This document shows, in pieces, positions 26,628 through 34,463 of a DNA stretch of 64,000 nt (positions are counted from its first letter, which is position 1; each line of letters opens with the position of its first letter). The notes beneath the pieces were generated by a model that did not search any database, had not been told where the DNA came from, and was given only the letters and a program-made list of their open reading frames with translations. Both the position numbers and the translations under genes were made by a program. The stretch spans positions 1-64,000 of the forward strand of contig CAKVNM010000005.1 of the NCBI GenBank assembly GCA_934777505.1, written 5' to 3'. This DNA is from an uncultured Clostridia bacterium (lineage in GTDB: Bacteria; Bacillota; Clostridia; Christensenellales; UBA1242).

Positions 26628-27491
26628 CTAGATTGAGTTTAGAGAGAGTTCTTTAAACTTTGAGTGTGACTTTGCAAGCAAGATAATTTTTTCGTTAATT
26701 TTTGTGTTCTTTTTGATGATTAGTTCGTGATTGAAAGAGTAGATGTTTTTTTGCACTTTTCTTCCAATTAAAAAATTGTTTTTTGTTGTGGATTGTGTTG
26801 GCAGGCAACTGCTTTGCAAAAGCACTGTGCGTTTTGGCTTGATTGGCTCAACTGGTGGTTGGGCTAAATCTTCTGGTGCGGTGTTTTCTGGTTGATTTGC
26901 GGGTAGGACGGCTGAGTTTTCAGCGTCTTGCTCGCTAGTGGCAGGGACAATAGGTGCTTCGGCTAATGATTGACTTTGTTCGGTTAAAATGCTAACTTTT
27001 ATGTTTTGTGATGGCATAGAAATTGTTTTTTTCTTGAAATTGGCAAGTTTTACAAAACTGTTTTGGTCTTGAACAAACAAGGTATCGTTTCCGCTCGTCA
27101 AAATATTGGAAATGTCGATAGTTTGTCCGCCGTTCAAGGTTATTCCCATAAGGTTAAATTTGTCGTCAATGTCGGCGTTCTTAACAACACCCAAAAAAGT
27201 TCCGCTTGTGGTGTAGGCAGAATTGTTTATTGGATTTGCAATCTCGTCCGTCAAAATGCTTTGACTTTCGATAACACTGTTGTTTTTTAAAACGATAGCG
27301 TTTTCGCCCATGCTATAAATGTCGCTAACTGCAACAAACTTGTCCTCTTGAATATCGTTATCTTCAAACAAAACGATAAATTTTAGTTTTTTAAAATTTT
27401 TATCAAACAGCACATCTTTTACTATTCCTTGCGTTGAACTTTCAAACACGCTTAAAACAGGCTTGCCCAAATAATCGGTGATTTTTCTCAT
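26628..27491 (-). CDS. PRC-barrel domain protein
   Basis: 287 residues. Residues 1-75 (DYLGKPVLSVFESSTQGIV, then LKFIVLFEDND and KFVAVSDIY) and 95-150 (GTFLGVVKNADIDD, then LMGITLNGG) read as two PRC-barrel beta-barrels, a fold used for binding RNA or proteins. A Pro/Gln/Glu linker (about 170-225) leads to a basic C-terminal unit beginning FLIGRKVQKNIYSFNHELII, a third PRC-like start. There is no signal peptide. AGGAGG-type site (GGAGG at 27498-27502 on the complement) supports the start. It is divergent from the SPFH gene. I see no clear terminator downstream. Confidence 0.7.
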   Translation of the reverse strand: MRKITDYLGKPVLSVFESSTQGIVKDVLFDKNFKKLKFIVLFEDNDIQEDKFVAVSDIYSMGENAIVLKNNSVIESQSILTDEIANPINNSAYTTSGTFLGVVKNADIDDKFNLMGITLNGGQTIDISNILTSGNDTLFVQDQNSFVKLANFKKKTISMPSQNIKVSILTEQSQSLAEAPIVPATSEQDAENSAVLPANQPENTAPEDLAQPPVEPIKPKRTVLLQSSCLPTQSTTKNNFLIGRKVQKNIYSFNHELIIKKNTKINEKIILLAKSHSKFKELSLNSI

Positions 27492-27571
27492 AATTCCTCC
27501 ATAGGTTGCTAGTAAAATATATGATCCCAGTTTTAAAATTATTATAAAAAAGTTTTTTGCCGTGCTAGTTT

Positions 27572-27599
27572 TTGTATTTTAAAATATTTGTGATATACT
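27572..27599 (+). promoter_or_regulatory. Promoter of the SPFH gene
   Basis: TTGTAT (27572-27577), 16-bp spacer, extended -10 TGA-TATACT (27594-27599). Confidence 0.62.
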
Positions 27600-27620
27600 A
27601 AATATATATTAGGAGAGAAT

Positions 27621-28820
27621 ATGGGCTTAATAAAGTGGATAAAATCAAAGTTCTCAAAACCAGTTAGCATAAAACCTACTGACGAAATTATCATGTATTC
27701 CAAGCAAAGCGGTCACATAAATCTTGGGAAAAAGTTGATTGTGCCAGAAGGCTATATTTGTTTGCTTGTTGCAAAAGAAAAGGTGGCAGACAGGTTTATG
27801 GCGGGCGAACATACTTTGTCAGTCGAAAACTTGCCAGCGCTAACAAGACTGCTTAAACTCAATGTTCCTAACAAAAAAGGAAAGTACAAGGAAACTTTTT
27901 TTGCCGACATCTATTTTGTTAAACTAGGCGAAAAGTTGAATAACAACTTTTGCAGTCAACAGGGAATATATGTAAAAAAAGATAAGGAATTTTTGGGTAC
28001 AACTGCGTTTGTCAAGGGAAAGTATGATTTTAAAATTGCCGACCCAATTTTGCTACTCGAAGCCATGTTAAAAGTTTATGGCAAGTTTAACGGCAGTTTG
28101 GCACAACGACAAATTGATATTTGGACGGGTGAACTGGTTGACAAAAAGACGCAGAAAAACAAACCTAATGTTCAACGACTTTACGAAAGGGACTCATCTT
28201 GCTTTGTAGACATGGTGGAGTTCTTGAACAAAAACACCAAAGATATTGGCTTGGAGTATACAAGAGTTGTTGTTGAAACCACAATCTTGCCAATGAAAGT
28301 ATATCAACGAGCAAATTTGAAGTATGACGAAAACATTGAACCAAAGCAAGAAACTCAATCCGTTCCAGTAATGCAAAATATTCCACAAGAGCCAATTTTG
28401 CCAGAAAATAACGCAAAAAAGATTGATTTTTTTGATAAAAACGAAGAATTTTCAAAAAATGAGCAGATTAATGATAATTTTAACGCATCACAAAGCGATA
28501 ATTCACTCATTGACTTTGGAAGTGAAATAAAATCGTTTGATAACGCCGAAGAAAATGTCAAAAAAAGCAGTCAAGATGTTGATGATGACTATCATATTGA
28601 CGAAAATTACGATTTAAACACACAAAATGAGCAAAATATTGAAGAAATGCAATCAAAAATCAGTTACAAGAAGTGTAAGAATTGCGGAGCGTTCAATAGC
28701 AAAGATGCGGTTAGTTGCTTCAATTGCAAGTCTTCGTTCAAAAAGGTGTGCGGACATTGCGGTGCAGAGATTGATGACGGCGACTTTGTTTGCCCAAAAT
28801 GCAAATCAGTTGTTATATAA
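27621..28820 (+). CDS. SPFH/Band-7-like protein with C-terminal double zinc ribbon
   Basis: 399 residues. The N-terminal half resembles the SPFH proteins of the YdjI type (virion-core-like group): a beta-rich start (IIMYSKQSGHINLGKKLIV), PEGYICLLVAKEKVADRFMAGEH (45-67 region) and an FFADIYFVKLG strand, followed by helices to about 235. An acidic, disordered linker (about 240-345) joins it to two zinc ribbons with four CxxC pairs: CKNC, CFNC, CGHC, CPKC (about 352-395). There is no membrane helix. Proteins of this kind are thought to scaffold membrane stress responses; the exact role here is unknown. AGGAGAG 4 nt upstream supports the start. Confidence 0.75.
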   Translation: MGLIKWIKSKFSKPVSIKPTDEIIMYSKQSGHINLGKKLIVPEGYICLLVAKEKVADRFMAGEHTLSVENLPALTRLLKLNVPNKKGKYKETFFADIYFVKLGEKLNNNFCSQQGIYVKKDKEFLGTTAFVKGKYDFKIADPILLLEAMLKVYGKFNGSLAQRQIDIWTGELVDKKTQKNKPNVQRLYERDSSCFVDMVEFLNKNTKDIGLEYTRVVVETTILPMKVYQRANLKYDENIEPKQETQSVPVMQNIPQEPILPENNAKKIDFFDKNEEFSKNEQINDNFNASQSDNSLIDFGSEIKSFDNAEENVKKSSQDVDDDYHIDENYDLNTQNEQNIEEMQSKISYKKCKNCGAFNSKDAVSCFNCKSSFKKVCGHCGAEIDDGDFVCPKCKSVVI

Positions 28821-28823
28821 CTA

Positions 28824-28852
28824 TTTACAAATTTAAACTGCCGTGATATAAT
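28824..28852 (+). promoter_or_regulatory. Promoter of the DUF1858 gene
   Basis: TTTACA (28824-28829), 17-bp spacer, extended -10 TGA-TATAAT (28847-28852), four bases after the SPFH stop codon. Confidence 0.83.
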
Positions 28853-28884
28853 TTGCTGTAAAAAGTGAGAAAAAGGAGAAAAAT

Positions 28885-29088
28885 ATGAGAAAAAAGGTTG
28901 AGATAACAAAAGATATGACTCTTGGAGAAGTTTTAAACTATGTTGATGATGCAAGCACAATCTTGCTTGGATTTGGAATGCATTGCTTTGCTTGTCCTTC
29001 CGCTCAAATGGAAACTATCGAACAAGCAGCAGAAGTTCACGACATTGATTTGGACTTATTGCTTAAAAAACTTAACGAGAGAAGATAG
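28885..29088 (+). CDS. DUF1858 / hybrid-cluster-associated redox disulfide protein
   Basis: 67 residues covering one full DUF1858 domain: an ITKDMTLGEVL start, then LGFGMHCFACPSAQMETIEQ with the CxxC (CFAC) at about 34-37, and an EVHDIDLDLLLKKLN helix. The family is found beside hybrid-cluster and sulphur-redox proteins in anaerobes and is thought to be a small redox carrier; its partner is not in this window. AAAGGAG precedes the ATG. Confidence 0.85.
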   Translation: MRKKVEITKDMTLGEVLNYVDDASTILLGFGMHCFACPSAQMETIEQAAEVHDIDLDLLLKKLNERR

Positions 29089-29151
29089 TAAGACCGCAAT
29101 CAATTTTTGCTGATAACTATCAAAAATATGTTTTTTTATAAAAAATGTAAT

Positions 29152-29179
29152 AAAAAAGAGCAAATTTTGCTCTTTTTTT
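29152..29179 (+). terminator. Bidirectional terminator between 29088 and 29201
   Basis: Near-perfect palindrome of AAAAAAGAGCAAA (from 29152) with TTTGCTC plus T-run (to 29179). A runs on one side and T runs on the other allow use from both strands, matching the convergent genes. Confidence 0.9.
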
Positions 29180-29200
29180 GATTAATTTCATAATTTACTG

Positions 29201-29977
29201 CTAGTTTGAAAGTGCGTCTTCTTCTTTTTCTGTGCAAGCAAGTGATAGGTTTGTTGCTGGAACATAGTGGAGTTTTGTTTGCTTGGTTGATTGGGCTAAA
29301 ACTTTGCTACCGTAGACATAATTGATTTTTTCGATATCTTGCTCGGTGTAGGTCTGCACTTCTGGATTTAACATTTCAAACATAATGCTTTCGTTTTTGC
29401 TTCGTGCTTCGGTTTTGTCCTCGAATCCTAGCGTGTGCATGAGTTCGTGCTTAACAATGGTAGTGAGAACACTGTCGGTGTAGTCGCTTGACCAATAGGC
29501 GTCTATGTAGGACTTATTTAGTTCAATCTCTATTGGATATAAAATTTCTGCCGACTCGTTGTTGTAGCTATAATATGTTCTGCCTGCGACATTACCCATA
29601 TCTTTTTTAATGGAGAAGTAGATGGTGCCTTGGCAGTTGTTTGTATTCAAGTTGCCGTTGTAGAGTGTGTAGTTGATATTTGGACAAATGTTATGCAAGC
29701 CGTTAACTCCGTCAAGAATATTTTTTCTAGTCTTGCTATCTATAATGTTGTCAAAATATACTGCGATTGACTTTGAAGTGTCTAGTCTTAAAGGCCTGTT
29801 ATTTTTGCTTGAAACGAAAAAATCGTCAATATACTCGCCAAAACGCTCCTTGTCTTCAAGTTGTTGTGCTTTTTGTTTTGATTCGTCAATGTAAGCCATA
29901 GCTATTGGAGCAGACACAGTTGCTCCTACGATTCCCAAATGCAAGCCAAGAATCAAAAGATACTTTTTAATTTTCAT
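29201..29977 (-). CDS. Secreted zinc metalloprotease, metzincin-like
   Basis: 258 residues. N-terminal signal peptide with a Lys-rich start and hydrophobic core (LLILGLHLGIVGATVSA), probable cleavage after AMA at about 27. Catalytic HELMHTLGFED (about 177-187) is HExxHxxGxxD: an Asp in the third zinc-ligand position, as in snapalysin-type enzymes, in place of the His of matrixins. SIMFEM, about 13 residues on, is the expected Met-turn. The target is unknown; it acts outside the cell. AAGGA 12 nt before the ATG and a consensus promoter upstream. Gene on the minus strand, convergent with the DUF1858 gene. Confidence 0.82.
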   Translation of the reverse strand: MKIKKYLLILGLHLGIVGATVSAPIAMAYIDESKQKAQQLEDKERFGEYIDDFFVSSKNNRPLRLDTSKSIAVYFDNIIDSKTRKNILDGVNGLHNICPNINYTLYNGNLNTNNCQGTIYFSIKKDMGNVAGRTYYSYNNESAEILYPIEIELNKSYIDAYWSSDYTDSVLTTIVKHELMHTLGFEDKTEARSKNESIMFEMLNPEVQTYTEQDIEKINYVYGSKVLAQSTKQTKLHYVPATNLSLACTEKEEDALSN

Positions 29978-30004
29978 ATAAGCACGTTCCTTTTTGTTAA
30001 CAAT

Positions 30005-30033
30005 ATTATATATTACGGAGCAATAAATGTCAA
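30005..30033 (-). promoter_or_regulatory. Consensus promoter of the metalloprotease
   Basis: On the minus strand: TTGACA (complement of 30028-30033), 17-bp spacer, TATAAT (complement of 30005-30010). Exact consensus. Confidence 0.88.
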
Positions 30034-30075
30034 TATCAAATTAAAAATATTGCTCTTTGTTAATTTCATTGCCTA

Positions 30076-30104
30076 TTGACAAATAGGGTTAAATATGATA
30101 ATCT
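30076..30104 (+). promoter_or_regulatory. Promoter of the 30126 gene
   Basis: TTGACA (30076-30081) with a 17-bp spacer to TAATCT (30099-30104); the overlapping GATAAT at 30097 is an alternative -10. Confidence 0.62.
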
Positions 30105-30125
30105 TGTTTTCGCAAGAGGATTACT

Positions 30126-30635
30126 ATGAAATTAGAAGAAAAAATTATAGCGGTTTTAAAGGCAAGAGAGAATGTTTTGCAAGCGATTGAAAGATGTAGA
30201 TTTCATCACTTGGTTAAAGATAATGTTAGGTTTTATCTTAGCGATGCGGGAAGTGTGGTTTACAAAATCAATCCAAATCTTGGCGAAGCCGACAGAAAAA
30301 ACATTTCGGTTAGACTGTTTAAAATTGAAACTTTCATCATGACATACAATGTGCTTTATGCAAGATTGCTTGATGAATGTCAAAAAGATTTGTCGTTAAA
30401 ATCACTAAAAAGACTCACACTAGCCACCGTTGATCAAAGCGATAAATTTTGTGATGATATGAAAGAAATTATCATGTCAAACGATAAAACAAGGCAAGAT
30501 GGAAAGTTTGATATCGACAAATTAAAGGACATTCCACTAACCAAAAAAGTGTCACTTTTATTGATGAGAGATATGAAAAATTTTGAACTTGATTTGGTTC
30601 AAAAACTCGATAATCAAGACACTTTGAACAACTAA
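30126..30635 (+). CDS. Hypothetical helical protein (169 aa)
   Basis: I do not recognise it. It is predicted almost all helical and rich in Lys, Asp and Leu, with a basic segment near FKIETFIMTYN and no signal peptide, cysteine cluster or nucleotide motif. AGAGGA 5 nt before the ATG and a terminator after the stop support a real single-gene unit. It is divergent from the metalloprotease and lies just before the S10 operon promoter. Confidence 0.62.
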   Translation: MKLEEKIIAVLKARENVLQAIERCRFHHLVKDNVRFYLSDAGSVVYKINPNLGEADRKNISVRLFKIETFIMTYNVLYARLLDECQKDLSLKSLKRLTLATVDQSDKFCDDMKEIIMSNDKTRQDGKFDIDKLKDIPLTKKVSLLLMRDMKNFELDLVQKLDNQDTLNN

Positions 30636-30678
30636 AAATTGTGTCGATTATTATATATTTATATATATTATATATAGA

Positions 30679-30708
30679 AAAAATCCTTATAATTTAATAG
30701 GGATTTTT
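30679..30708 (+). terminator. Terminator of the 30126 gene
   Basis: 12-bp stem AAAAATCCTTAT (30679-30690) / ATAGGGATTTTT (30697-30708) with one T-G pair. Confidence 0.88.
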
Positions 30709-30776
30709 GCTTTTAAAGCGGAAAAAATGCGTAACAAAATATGCCAAAATTTTTTTAAAAAAAGTGCCAAAAACTA

Positions 30777-30805
30777 TTGACATTGAGTGCAATATATATT
30801 AAAAT
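30777..30805 (+). promoter_or_regulatory. S10 operon promoter
   Basis: TTGACA (30777-30782), 17-bp spacer, TAAAAT (30800-30805). The predicted start is near 30812. Confidence 0.87.
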
Positions 30806-30811
30806 TATGGT

Positions 30812-31013
30812 TGCTATGGACTATGGGTTGAAGCCAAAGGTTACTACAAAAGCAGTCATTATGACTTTTGGAGAGAATTTTGGCAGACAAGTTTGACAGC
30901 CAGTCAAGCGATTAGGCAAGACGCATTGTTCCGCTTTTTTTAAGGTCTGTGGCATGAAACACACGGGGCAGTGTAAATATATATTCTTGTACTAAAAAAA
31001 TAATGGAGGAAAA
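30812..31013 (+). promoter_or_regulatory. Structured S10-operon leader RNA
   Basis: A 200-nt leader. A first nested fold joins GCCAAA (30833-30838)/TTTGGC (30879-30884), CAAAA (30847-30851)/TTTTG (30866-30870) and GTCA/TGAC around a TTA loop. Next is TTGAC (30893-30897)/GTCAA (30903-30907), which shares bases with the terminator hairpin at 30906. GGAGG before the rpsJ ATG ends the leader. The layout fits transcription attenuation of the ribosomal operon, comparable in principle to the L4-controlled S10 leader of E. coli, although no sequence likeness to that leader is claimed. Confidence 0.65.
30906..30941 (+). terminator. Attenuator-like terminator inside the S10 leader
   Basis: AAGCG (30906-30910)/CGCTT (30932-30936) closes GGCAA (30915-30919)/TTGTT (30926-30930), followed by T through 30941. 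Its 5' arm overlaps the 3' arm of the preceding TTGAC/GTCAA hairpin, so the two may exclude each other. Confidence 0.6.
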
Positions 31014-31322
31014 ATGGCAACACAAAAAATTAGAATTAAACTCAAAGCGTTTGACCATTCTTTGATTGATCAAGCCTCAGCTCGTATTATTCATACCGCT
31101 GAAAAGTTGGGTTGCACAATTAGTGGCCCAATTCCACTTCCAACAGACAAGGAAGTAGTTACTGTAATTCGTTCACCTCACAAACACAAAGACAGTCGTG
31201 AACAATTCGAAATTAGAACACACAAAAGGATTATTGATGTTATTAGCCCATCAGCAAAAGCAGTTGACGGTCTTATGAAACTTGACCTACCAGCCGGCGT
31301 AGACATCAATATCAAACTATAA
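31014..31322 (+). CDS. rpsJ: 30S ribosomal protein S10 (uS10)
   Basis: 102 residues, normal length. Recognised by KIRIKLKAFDHSLIDQASA and the loop SPHKHKDSREQFEIRTHKR. It also serves as NusE in transcription antitermination. GGAGG precedes the ATG. First gene of the S10-spc supercluster. Confidence 0.98.
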   Translation: MATQKIRIKLKAFDHSLIDQASARIIHTAEKLGCTISGPIPLPTDKEVVTVIRSPHKHKDSREQFEIRTHKRIIDVISPSAKAVDGLMKLDLPAGVDINIKL

Positions 31323-31336
31323 GGCGGTGACACACA

Positions 31337-31972
31337 ATGAAAAAACAATTTTTAGGAAAGAAACTTGGAATGACTCAAATCTTTGCAGACAATGGTTTGG
31401 TAATTCCAGTAACTGTTGTAGAAGCAGGTCCACTTTCAGTTATCCAAAAAAAGACAACTGATAAAGATGGCTACGATGCTTTGAAGGTTGCTTTCTTGGA
31501 AACAAGAGAAAACCTTTTAAACAAGGCAGAACTTGGCGAATTTAAAAAAGCCAATGTTACTCCAAAGAAACATGTTGCAGAAATCAAGATTGACAACATG
31601 GAAAACTACCAAGTTGGTCAAGAAATTAAATGTGACATGTTTGCAGAAGGCGACATGGTCGATGTTTCTGGAAAAACAAGAGGTCGTGGATTTACTGGTG
31701 TTATCCAACGCTGGAATCACGGTCGTCACAGAATGACACACGGTGTTTCACTTGTTCACAGAGCCGTTGGTTCAACAGGTGCTAACTCTCATGTATCAAG
31801 AGTTTTCAAAGGCAGAAAGATGCCTGGACAATATGGTAACGAAAAAGTTACAATCCAAAATCTTCAAATCGTAAAAGTAGATGCAGACAGAAATGTATTA
31901 TTGATTAAGGGCGCTATTCCAGGTGCTACGGGTGCAATAGTTACAATCAAGAGTGCAGTAAAATCAAAATAG
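31337..31972 (+). CDS. rplC: 50S ribosomal protein L3 (uL3)
   Basis: 211 residues. Assembly-initiating protein reaching the peptidyl-transferase centre. Start KKQFLGKKLGMTQIF; the extended loop with HRAVGSTGANSHVSRVFKG, where the modified Gln lies in some bacteria, is complete. GGCGGTGA serves as ribosome site; 14-nt gap after rpsJ. Confidence 0.98.
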   Translation: MKKQFLGKKLGMTQIFADNGLVIPVTVVEAGPLSVIQKKTTDKDGYDALKVAFLETRENLLNKAELGEFKKANVTPKKHVAEIKIDNMENYQVGQEIKCDMFAEGDMVDVSGKTRGRGFTGVIQRWNHGRHRMTHGVSLVHRAVGSTGANSHVSRVFKGRKMPGQYGNEKVTIQNLQIVKVDADRNVLLIKGAIPGATGAIVTIKSAVKSK

Positions 31973-31992
31973 GATAAAAGGAGTTATTAATT

Positions 31993-32619
31993 ATGCCAAA
32001 AGTTAAAGTTTATAATTTGAAAGCAGAAGAAGTTGGAACAATGACTTTAAAAGAAGCAGTGTTTGGTCAAGAATTTAACGAATCACTCATTCACGAAGTT
32101 GTTGTTGCATATCTTGCAAATCAAAGACAAGGCAACAAAAGCACTCTAACTCGTAGCGAAGTTAGAGGTCATGCAAAGAAACCTTGGGCTCAAAAACACA
32201 CTGGTCGTGCTCGTCATGGCGACACAAAAGGTCCACAATTTACAGGTGGTGGAGTTGTATTTGCTCCAAAGCCAAGAGACTTTTCAAAGAAAGTTAACAA
32301 ATCAGCAAGAAAATCAGCATTCGCTAGTGCAATCAGCACAAAACTTGCAAACAAGGAATTTAAAGTTGTTGACAACTTTACTCTTGAAGAAGGCAAGACA
32401 AAACTTGCTCAAAATGTTATGGATAGTTTTGATTTCAAAGGCAAAACACTATTCATCACAACAAACGCAGATGAAAATCTTTTAAGAGCAACTGCAAACA
32501 TTCCTTCACTTGAAGTTGTTGATGCAAAACTTGTTAACACATATCAACTTGTTGCTAACAAAAATGTTTTAGCAAGCAAACAAGCAATTAAACAAATCGA
32601 GGAGGCTTACGCAGAATAA
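31993..32619 (+). CDS. rplD: 50S ribosomal protein L4 (uL4)
   Basis: 208 residues. The exit-tunnel loop KPWAQKHTGRARHGDTKGPQ (about 62-81) is intact, including the usual Lys-Pro-Trp and Gly-Arg-Ala-Arg elements altered in macrolide resistance. In E. coli L4 also represses this operon; the structured leader upstream makes a similar role possible here. Its stop overlaps the rplW start (TAATG). Confidence 0.98.
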   Translation: MPKVKVYNLKAEEVGTMTLKEAVFGQEFNESLIHEVVVAYLANQRQGNKSTLTRSEVRGHAKKPWAQKHTGRARHGDTKGPQFTGGGVVFAPKPRDFSKKVNKSARKSAFASAISTKLANKEFKVVDNFTLEEGKTKLAQNVMDSFDFKGKTLFITTNADENLLRATANIPSLEVVDAKLVNTYQLVANKNVLASKQAIKQIEEAYAE

Positions 32620-32915
32620 TGAGAGATTATGATATTATTATTAAGCCAATTTTAACAGAAAAAAGTTATGCAGACATTGCTAACAAGAAATACGCTTTCA
32701 TGGTAGCAAAAAATGCAACAAAGCCAGAAATTAAAAAGGCAATCGAAAACATTTTCAATGTGCAAGTTGAATCAGTTAACACATTGAATGTTCAAGGAAA
32801 ACTAAAATCACACGATAGAGGAAGAACATCAGGCTTTACTGCTAGTTACAAAAAAGCAATCGTAACACTAAAACCAGAAAGCAAATCTATTGAGTTCTTC
32901 GATAGTCTATCATAA
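32619..32915 (+). CDS. rplW: 50S ribosomal protein L23 (uL23)
   Basis: 98 residues, normal. Tunnel-exit protein that docks trigger factor and SRP. Recognised by IIIKPILTEKSYADI and VESVNTLNVQGKLK. Start codon overlaps the rplD stop; GAGGAGG-type site inside rplD. Confidence 0.98.
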   Translation: MRDYDIIIKPILTEKSYADIANKKYAFMVAKNATKPEIKKAIENIFNVQVESVNTLNVQGKLKSHDRGRTSGFTASYKKAIVTLKPESKSIEFFDSLS

Positions 32916-32928
32916 TTAGGAGGAAATC

Positions 32929-33753
32929 ATGGCTATAAAAACAAATAGACCTACCACACCTTCAATGAGACATCTAAGCACTCTTGATTATTCTAACCTA
33001 TCAAAAAAGGCACCAGAAAAAAGTTTGCTAACAAGTCTTAAAAAGACAGGCGGAAGAAACTCTTACGGTAGAATTACAGTTCGTCATATCGGTGGCGGAA
33101 ACAAAAGAAAATATAGAATTATTGATTTTAAGCGTAACAAAGATGATATTCCAGCAAAGGTTATCAGTTTGGAATACGACCCAAACAGAACAGCAAACAT
33201 CGCATTGCTTCAATACCAAGACGGAGAAAAGAGATATATTCTTGCTCCAAACGGTTTGAATGTTGGCGACACTGTTATGAGCGGAAAGAATGTTGAAGTT
33301 AAAGTTGGTAACGCAATGCCACTTGACAGTATGCCAGTAGGTATCGTTGTTCACAATGTTGAAATGGAACCAGGAAAAGGCGGAGCAATCGGCAGAAGTG
33401 CTGGTAACGAAGTTAGACTCATGGCAAAAGAAAACGGCAGAGCAATTCTAAAACTTCCTTCGGGAGAAATGAGAACAGTTTTGCTATCTTGCAGAGCAAC
33501 TGTTGGACAAGTTGGTAACTTGGACCACGAAATCGTAAACATCGGTAAAGCAGGAAGAATGCGCCACATGGGAGTTAGGCCTCATGTTCGTGGTGCAGTT
33601 ATGAACCCAGTAGATCACCCACACGGCGGTGGTGAAGGTAAAAACCCAGTTGGTCACTCTTCACCTATGACACCTTGGGGTAAGAAGGCTGTTGGTAAGA
33701 CAAGAAACAAGAAAAAGAATTCTTCCAAATTTATTATTAAGAGAGTAAACTAG
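32929..33753 (+). CDS. rplB: 50S ribosomal protein L2 (uL2)
   Basis: 274 residues. Helps form the peptidyl-transferase centre and subunit bridges. The conserved C-terminal PVDHPHGGGEGKNPVG, with the functionally important His, is present, as is GGRNSYGRITVRHIGGG near the start. TTAGGAGG before the ATG. Confidence 0.98.
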   Translation: MAIKTNRPTTPSMRHLSTLDYSNLSKKAPEKSLLTSLKKTGGRNSYGRITVRHIGGGNKRKYRIIDFKRNKDDIPAKVISLEYDPNRTANIALLQYQDGEKRYILAPNGLNVGDTVMSGKNVEVKVGNAMPLDSMPVGIVVHNVEMEPGKGGAIGRSAGNEVRLMAKENGRAILKLPSGEMRTVLLSCRATVGQVGNLDHEIVNIGKAGRMRHMGVRPHVRGAVMNPVDHPHGGGEGKNPVGHSSPMTPWGKKAVGKTRNKKKNSSKFIIKRVN

Positions 33754-33764
33754 GAGATTAAGAC

Positions 33765-34049
33765 ATGAGTAGATCATTAAAAAAGAAACCTTATGTAGAA
33801 GAAAGGTTAAAAAACAGAATTTTAAAAATGAACGAATCAGGTGAAAAGAAAGTTGTTAAAACTTGGAGCAGAAGTTCAACAATCTACCCTGAATTCGTTG
33901 GTCATACTGTTGCTGTTCACAACGGCAAGAAACATATTCCTGTTTACTGCACAGCAGACATGGTAGGACACAAACTTGGAGAATTCGCTCCAACAAGAAC
34001 ATTTAAAGGACACACTGCTAGCGAAAAGACAGCAGTTAAGAAAGCATAG
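33765..34049 (+). CDS. rpsS: 30S ribosomal protein S19 (uS19)
   Basis: 94 residues. Head protein paired with S13. Recognised by MSRSLKKKPYVEE and STIYPEFVGHTVAVHNGKKH. GGAG precedes the ATG; 11-nt gap after rplB. Confidence 0.98.
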   Translation: MSRSLKKKPYVEERLKNRILKMNESGEKKVVKTWSRSSTIYPEFVGHTVAVHNGKKHIPVYCTADMVGHKLGEFAPTRTFKGHTASEKTAVKKA

Positions 34050-34060
34050 TGAGGTAAATT

Positions 34061-34450
34061 ATGGCAAAGAGAATTAGAGAAAAATCAGCAAGAATTGCTG
34101 AAACAAAAGACAAACGCCCTCGTGCTACTGCTTCTTATGTTCGTATGGCTTCACTAAAAGCAGGCAAGATTTTGGACCTTATTAGAGGAAAGAGTTATCT
34201 TGAAGCAGTTGCAATACTTGAAAATACTCCACACTACGCTGCACCTGTAATTCTAAAAGTTATGAATTCCGCAGCAGCAAATGCTGAACACAACCTATCA
34301 ATGAACAAAGAAGATTTGTTTGTTGCTGAGTGTTATGCAAATGACGGACCACTTATGAAAAGAATGATGCCAAGAGCCAAAGGCAGAGGCGACAGAATTT
34401 TAAAAAGAACAGCACACATCACAGTAGTACTTGATGCTAAGCAAAATTAA
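34061..34450 (+). CDS. rplV: 50S ribosomal protein L22 (uL22)
   Basis: 129 residues. Lines the exit tunnel. ATASYVRMASLKAGKILDLIRGK at the start of the fold and the beta-hairpin MMPRAKGRGDRILKRTAHI are complete, with no deletion of the macrolide-resistance type. GAGG precedes the ATG. Confidence 0.98.
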   Translation: MAKRIREKSARIAETKDKRPRATASYVRMASLKAGKILDLIRGKSYLEAVAILENTPHYAAPVILKVMNSAAANAEHNLSMNKEDLFVAECYANDGPLMKRMMPRAKGRGDRILKRTAHITVVLDAKQN

Positions 34451-34463
34451 GGAGTGAAAGAAA

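Noticed and set aside
30640..30676. Run of TA-rich alternating sequence as a possible origin or recombination site
   Set aside because: No DnaA boxes, no flanking repeats; it lies just before a terminator and looks like ordinary A/T-rich spacer.
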